This document shows, piece after piece, positions 31,047 through 34,335 of a DNA stretch of 34,335 bases. Each line of letters begins with the position of its first letter. The first letter of the stretch is position 1. Source of the DNA: an uncultured Marvinbryantia sp. (GTDB lineage Bacteria > Bacillota > Clostridia > Lachnospirales > Lachnospiraceae); contig NZ_CAJKOX010000042.1 of the NCBI RefSeq assembly GCF_905201705.1, positions 1 through 34,335 of the forward strand. Direction: 5' to 3'. The translations under genes were made by a program, and so were the position numbers. The notes under the pieces are model-generated. The model worked only from the letters and a program-made list of their open reading frames with translations. It did not search any database and was not told the DNA's origin.

Positions 31047-32561
31047 TTACGGATCGTCCCTTACGGCCCGCAGCCTTGCCGCCTGATCAAGAATTTCTCT
31101 CCGCTCCTTTTCCAGAAAAAGCACATCACTATGGGCAAAATAGCGGTCACATCCGTATTTGCTTATAAACTCTGCCGCTGATGGATTCTGCAGCAGATCC
31201 GATGTAAGGAGCGTCAATTCCATTCCTTCGCCAAATGCCTGTTCCGCAAAGGAAAATCCCCTGTCCAGAGCCGCTGATACCTCCTGCACACATACGGACA
31301 ATTTTTCCTTCTCTGCTATCCAAAAACTTTTCAGTATTTCTGTCATCTCTTCTTTCTTCCTGCATCGTATCTCCCGTATTTTCTGATCACAGGAACGTAT
31401 CACATGCTGTACAAATTTTTCTTCCGTTAATTCTTCCTCTGCGACAAGCTCTGCCTGGCTTTTGACCAGAAACGCTTTCTCCCGCTGTTCCATCCATTCA
31501 TGAAATCCTTCTTCCGTATGTTCCCACTGTTCCAGCGCATCACTCAAATGACGTACGATAAGACTCTTTCTTTTATATGTTTCAAAATATGTGTTCCAGC
31601 CGTCAACGATCATTCCAGTTACCGCCAGGCGCTCATCTGCATTTCCTTTTGCTGCCAGACATGCCAATTTCTGAAGCTTTGTCTCGCTGCAGCTTCCCTG
31701 CAAAATTTCCATGATCCTGTAATCCTGCAGATATTTCCTGTACAGCACATAATAGGAAGAAAAATCTCCTGCAATTGCGGGATCCCGGATATATTCCGGA
31801 ATTACTTTGTACGCATCCTCGATCCCCATTTCTTCATAGCTTTGAAGAATCACAGATAAATCTTCCCATCCTCTTGCTGTGACAAAATGTTTCTCCGCTC
31901 CGGTATCCTTCACATAATAAAACCTGTCCGGATGCATATTCAGCCACGAAAGAATAGCCGGATGAACGTTGTGTCCATATGCATATTCCTTCCATACCTC
32001 GTAGTCTTCTTTGATGTCCATCATGCGGACGCGGTCCAGCGTGACAATATCAAATTCTCTTGCCGTATGATTATATTCCTGCGGATTTCCCGCTGCTATG
32101 ATCACCCAGCCCTTCGGCACTCTGTGCGCCCCAAAGGTCTTATTTTGCAAAAACTGAAGCATGGTCGGGATTAAAGTCTCCGATACGCAGTTGATCTCAT
32201 CAATAAAAAGAAGTCCTTCCCTGCATCCGGATCGTTCCATGCACTCATACACGGACGAAATAATCTCGCTCATCGTATATTCTGTTGCTGTAAAGGTTTC
32301 CCCCTCATACTCTTTTTTTATAAGAACGGGGAGCCCCACTGCGCTCTGCCTCGTATGATGCGTCATTGTATAAGCTACAAAACCGATGCCAAGCTCATTT
32401 GCAGCCTGATTTACAATTGCCGTCTTTCCGATCCCAGGCGGTCCTATCAGCAGGATCGGTCTCTGCCTGACCGTCGGTATCCTGTAATTTCCCACATCAT
32501 CTTTTCTCAGATATGCCTTTACTGTATTTTTGATCTCTTCTTTTGCTTCCTTAATATTCAT
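31047..32561 (-). CDS. MoxR-type AAA+ ATPase
   Basis: A 504-residue AAA+ ATPase. Walker A GPPGIGKT (residues 40-47), Walker B LLFIDEIN (Asp121, Glu122), sensor 1 in WVIIAAGNPQEYN, and an AREFDIVTLDRV segment with the expected arginine finger. The C-terminal ~230 residues are helical and specific to this group. MoxR ATPases act with VWA proteins as chaperone-like remodelling machines (RavA-ViaA being the known example). It overlaps the VWA gene by 4 nt (ATGA), and its Shine-Dalgarno GGAGGAG is made by that gene's last Glu codons, so the pair is produced in a fixed ratio. Substrate unknown. Confidence 0.92.
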   Translation of the reverse strand: MNIKEAKEEIKNTVKAYLRKDDVGNYRIPTVRQRPILLIGPPGIGKTAIVNQAANELGIGFVAYTMTHHTRQSAVGLPVLIKKEYEGETFTATEYTMSEIISSVYECMERSGCREGLLFIDEINCVSETLIPTMLQFLQNKTFGAHRVPKGWVIIAAGNPQEYNHTAREFDIVTLDRVRMMDIKEDYEVWKEYAYGHNVHPAILSWLNMHPDRFYYVKDTGAEKHFVTARGWEDLSVILQSYEEMGIEDAYKVIPEYIRDPAIAGDFSSYYVLYRKYLQDYRIMEILQGSCSETKLQKLACLAAKGNADERLAVTGMIVDGWNTYFETYKRKSLIVRHLSDALEQWEHTEEGFHEWMEQREKAFLVKSQAELVAEEELTEEKFVQHVIRSCDQKIREIRCRKKEEMTEILKSFWIAEKEKLSVCVQEVSAALDRGFSFAEQAFGEGMELTLLTSDLLQNPSAAEFISKYGCDRYFAHSDVLFLEKERREILDQAARLRAVRDDP

Positions 32562-34177
32562 AGCTCCTCCAGATCAAACTTCTGTGCCCATGCAGGCGCT
32601 TTCTGATACCCGCTTTTTTTATGATAAAAAATAAATGCCGTCTGATAATCTGTTTTTTCTGTGGGGTAAATACCGTCTCCGTCTGTAAAATACATCAGAC
32701 ATTTCAGATTTTTCAGTTTCTTCTCCCTGCGAAGCTCTTCCACATAACGAAAAACAGGCTGAAAATCCGTATCACCTCTTCCATGTATCACCAGATGAGC
32801 CATATATTCTTTCCATTCCTTTTCACAGCTAATGTGCACCGCGTCCTGCACCATCAGATCACACTGCAGGATATATACATTCATTTTACGAAAAAAATTC
32901 TCCCCGTCACGGAATATACTGTAAACTTCCTCCATAAAACGGCGTACGGTATCCGTCTTGCAGGAGCCTGATGTATCAATTGCAATCACAAGCTCCTGAA
33001 GCTTCCTCACCTCACTGTATTCCGGATGCTCTACAAGCAGCATATTGCCGTAATGTTCCAATCCAAACAGATAAGGAATATAATCGATTTCTTCCATATC
33101 CATCTGCATTTCTTCTCCTGTCTCGGCAAACCGGCGCAGAAAACGGCGAAAATCTGCCCTTCCGCCCTTATGGATATGCAGCGCTTCCAGATCACTGTCT
33201 GATTTTCCACCGGATTTACGGAGGCCTCCGCCGGATCCGGCTCTGCCGGTTTTTGAAATTCGATCCCAGTATTGTCTCACATCTTTTGCTGTTTTCTTCT
33301 TATCCGATAAATTCCAGTATCGGTGGTCATCCACCTGATACTGTGCTTCCATTTCTCTTAATGTTTCTTCCGAAAGAGAATTTTGAAGCAGTACCCGGTA
33401 AATAAGTTCCGGGCGTATTTCATCCTGGTCTTCCTGACGTATGGTATCATGTTCCCGGATTGTAGGAAGCTTAGGCTGTGTGCCATTTATTTTTTGCGTC
33501 AAACGCTTTACTGCCATGTCACAGGCAAGATTCCACAGACGCTTATCCGGCATGGACGCCGTTATCGTATGAAGGAACAGGTCATGCATCATCATATGCA
33601 GAAGTAAATGCTCTGTCTCATCCATGGAAATACAGAATTTTTCAATCAAAAAACCGGGATTGAAATAAACCGTATTCTCCCTTTTGTACAGATGAACGTC
33701 TTTGCTTTTCCTGAATTCAAGCCCACACAAATACGGACGGAAAAAAGGATATTTTCCGCTCAGTGACAATATGGTCAGATCCCAGATTCTTTTGCAGATC
33801 CGTTCCTCTTTATTTTGAATATCTCCTATATTCTCAAAGGTTTCTTTTGGACTGCTTTCTTTCTTTTTATCTGCATCGCTGCAGCGCTTTTGCTCAAGAA
33901 GAACGGCTGTTATTTCTGTCCGGTGTTCTTTTCCTGCTTTTGCAATCATTTCATCTATGATCGTTTCCGTCATCCATCCTGTGGCAAGGAGGTTCCGCAA
34001 TTTATCTGCAGCATTCTCGCTGATCAGAACACTGGCAGCAGGCCGGATCCTCTGACGCAGATAAAAGCCCAGACGTTCCTTCCATTCCCCTTCGGACTTA
34101 TCAAAATATTCCAATGCAATTTTCAATTTCTGCGGCGGCTGTTTTGTCTCCAGAAACTTTTTCTTCCATTCCTCCAT
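32558..34177 (-). CDS. VWA / metallopeptidase-like protein (DUF2201 type), MoxR partner
   Basis: A 539-residue protein. Residues ~1-110 are helical. Residues ~125-330 look like the metallopeptidase-like DUF2201 N-terminal domain, with HLLLHMMMHDLFLH (about 190-203): the spaced His residues of a zinc site are kept, but the Glu of HExxH is Met. After a Gly/Ser-rich linker comes a VWA-like domain with the metal-ion site DTSGS, later GDTDFQP and FTDGDG. Partner of the downstream AAA ATPase by 4-nt overlap. Of two adjacent ATGs I choose 34177 for better spacing from GGGAG; 34180 is the alternative. Probably catalytically inactive as a protease; a scaffold or adaptor role is inferred. Confidence 0.88.
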   Translation of the reverse strand: MEEWKKKFLETKQPPQKLKIALEYFDKSEGEWKERLGFYLRQRIRPAASVLISENAADKLRNLLATGWMTETIIDEMIAKAGKEHRTEITAVLLEQKRCSDADKKKESSPKETFENIGDIQNKEERICKRIWDLTILSLSGKYPFFRPYLCGLEFRKSKDVHLYKRENTVYFNPGFLIEKFCISMDETEHLLLHMMMHDLFLHTITASMPDKRLWNLACDMAVKRLTQKINGTQPKLPTIREHDTIRQEDQDEIRPELIYRVLLQNSLSEETLREMEAQYQVDDHRYWNLSDKKKTAKDVRQYWDRISKTGRAGSGGGLRKSGGKSDSDLEALHIHKGGRADFRRFLRRFAETGEEMQMDMEEIDYIPYLFGLEHYGNMLLVEHPEYSEVRKLQELVIAIDTSGSCKTDTVRRFMEEVYSIFRDGENFFRKMNVYILQCDLMVQDAVHISCEKEWKEYMAHLVIHGRGDTDFQPVFRYVEELRREKKLKNLKCLMYFTDGDGIYPTEKTDYQTAFIFYHKKSGYQKAPAWAQKFDLEEL

Positions 34178-34213
34178 CATTGGCTCCCGACAAATTCTGT
34201 TTTCCTGCCCATT

Positions 34214-34242
34214 ATTGTAACAAATATCTGCCGGATTGACAA
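34214..34242 (-). promoter_or_regulatory. Promoter of the VWA/MoxR operon
   Basis: TTGTCA (34237-34242), 17-bp spacer, TACAAT (34214-34219) on the minus strand, about 35 bp upstream of the VWA start. Each hexamer is 5/6 to consensus. Confidence 0.65.
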
Positions 34243-34280
34243 TCTATTTGACAGCATGCGAAAAACCGTGCATAATAAAA

Positions 34281-34309
34281 GTTACTGTTCACTCCGTTCG
34301 CAGTAACCT
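34281..34309. repeat. Palindrome-like repeat upstream of the MoxR/VWA cassette
   Basis: GTTACTG (34281-34287) and CAGTAAC (34301-34307) form a perfect 7-bp inverted repeat around TTCACTCCGTTCG. The element is 24/28 identical to 31016-31043 and shares its half-site with the palindrome at 28499. No T-tract, so not an obvious terminator. Confidence 0.72.
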
Positions 34310-34335
34310 TCGCAAATCCATTTAAAATTCGCTTC

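Overview
The window looks like chromosome from a gut-type Clostridia, most likely Lachnospiraceae. Reasons: the housekeeping proteins (DnaE, PfkA, GreA, LysS, DusB, BirA) are Firmicutes-like, Shine-Dalgarno sequences are strong, the order dnaE-pfkA-rRNA/tRNA methyltransferase is typical, and the small DUF6145/DUF6050/DUF6075-like proteins are common in that family. Species cannot be named from the sequence alone. Nearly everything is on the minus strand; mobC is the only convincing plus-strand gene. No rRNA, tRNA or CRISPR array was seen.

Region 1 (1-7.8 kb) is an AT-richer redox island: a LysR regulator, then a MerR regulator followed by a flavin reductase, an aldo/keto reductase (AKR), a cysteine-rich FMN reductase, a signal-anchored AKR, a TraX-like membrane protein, a third AKR, a flavodoxin/cyclophilin-like lipoprotein and a 53-residue ORF. 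Tight spacing suggests one or a few operons for carbonyl, quinone or flavin redox chemistry on both sides of the membrane.

Region 2 (7.8-13.3 kb) is a decayed integrative or mobilizable element: an inverted-repeat-dense, oriT-like segment, mobC without a relaxase, a GNAT/small-protein toxin-antitoxin-like pair, a TnpV gene broken by one amber codon, two paralogous XRE regulators, and a replication module (DUF6075-DUF3970-RepA-DUF6050) whose repA carries two internal iteron-like arrays. It abuts the 3' end of lysS, where an att-like cluster of short repeats lies. No integrase or transfer genes are in the window.

Region 3 (13.3-30.9 kb) is GC-richer housekeeping chromosome: lysS-greA behind a consensus promoter with two perfect 23-bp repeats against its -35; dusB, DUF6145, birA, an in-frame patatin-ornithine carbamoyltransferase ORF, SPFH and NfeD in one tightly packed run; a tandem 104-bp repeat block ending in a giant hairpin; a secreted SleB-like cell-wall hydrolase with a Tyr/Glu repeat linker and a WalR-box-like site; then an RNA methyltransferase, pfkA, dnaE, RidA, a CvfB-like S1 protein and an acyl-ACP thioesterase.

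Region 4 (31.0-34.3 kb) is an AT-richer two-gene cassette, a MoxR-type AAA ATPase and a VWA/metallopeptidase-like partner, with its own promoter and terminator and two related palindromes at its edges.

Most worth a second look: the patatin-OTC fusion, the iterons inside repA read in two frames, the relaxase-less mob locus, the 104-bp repeats, the duplicated element upstream of the greA-lysS promoter, and the MoxR/VWA cassette whose metal motif lacks the catalytic Glu.
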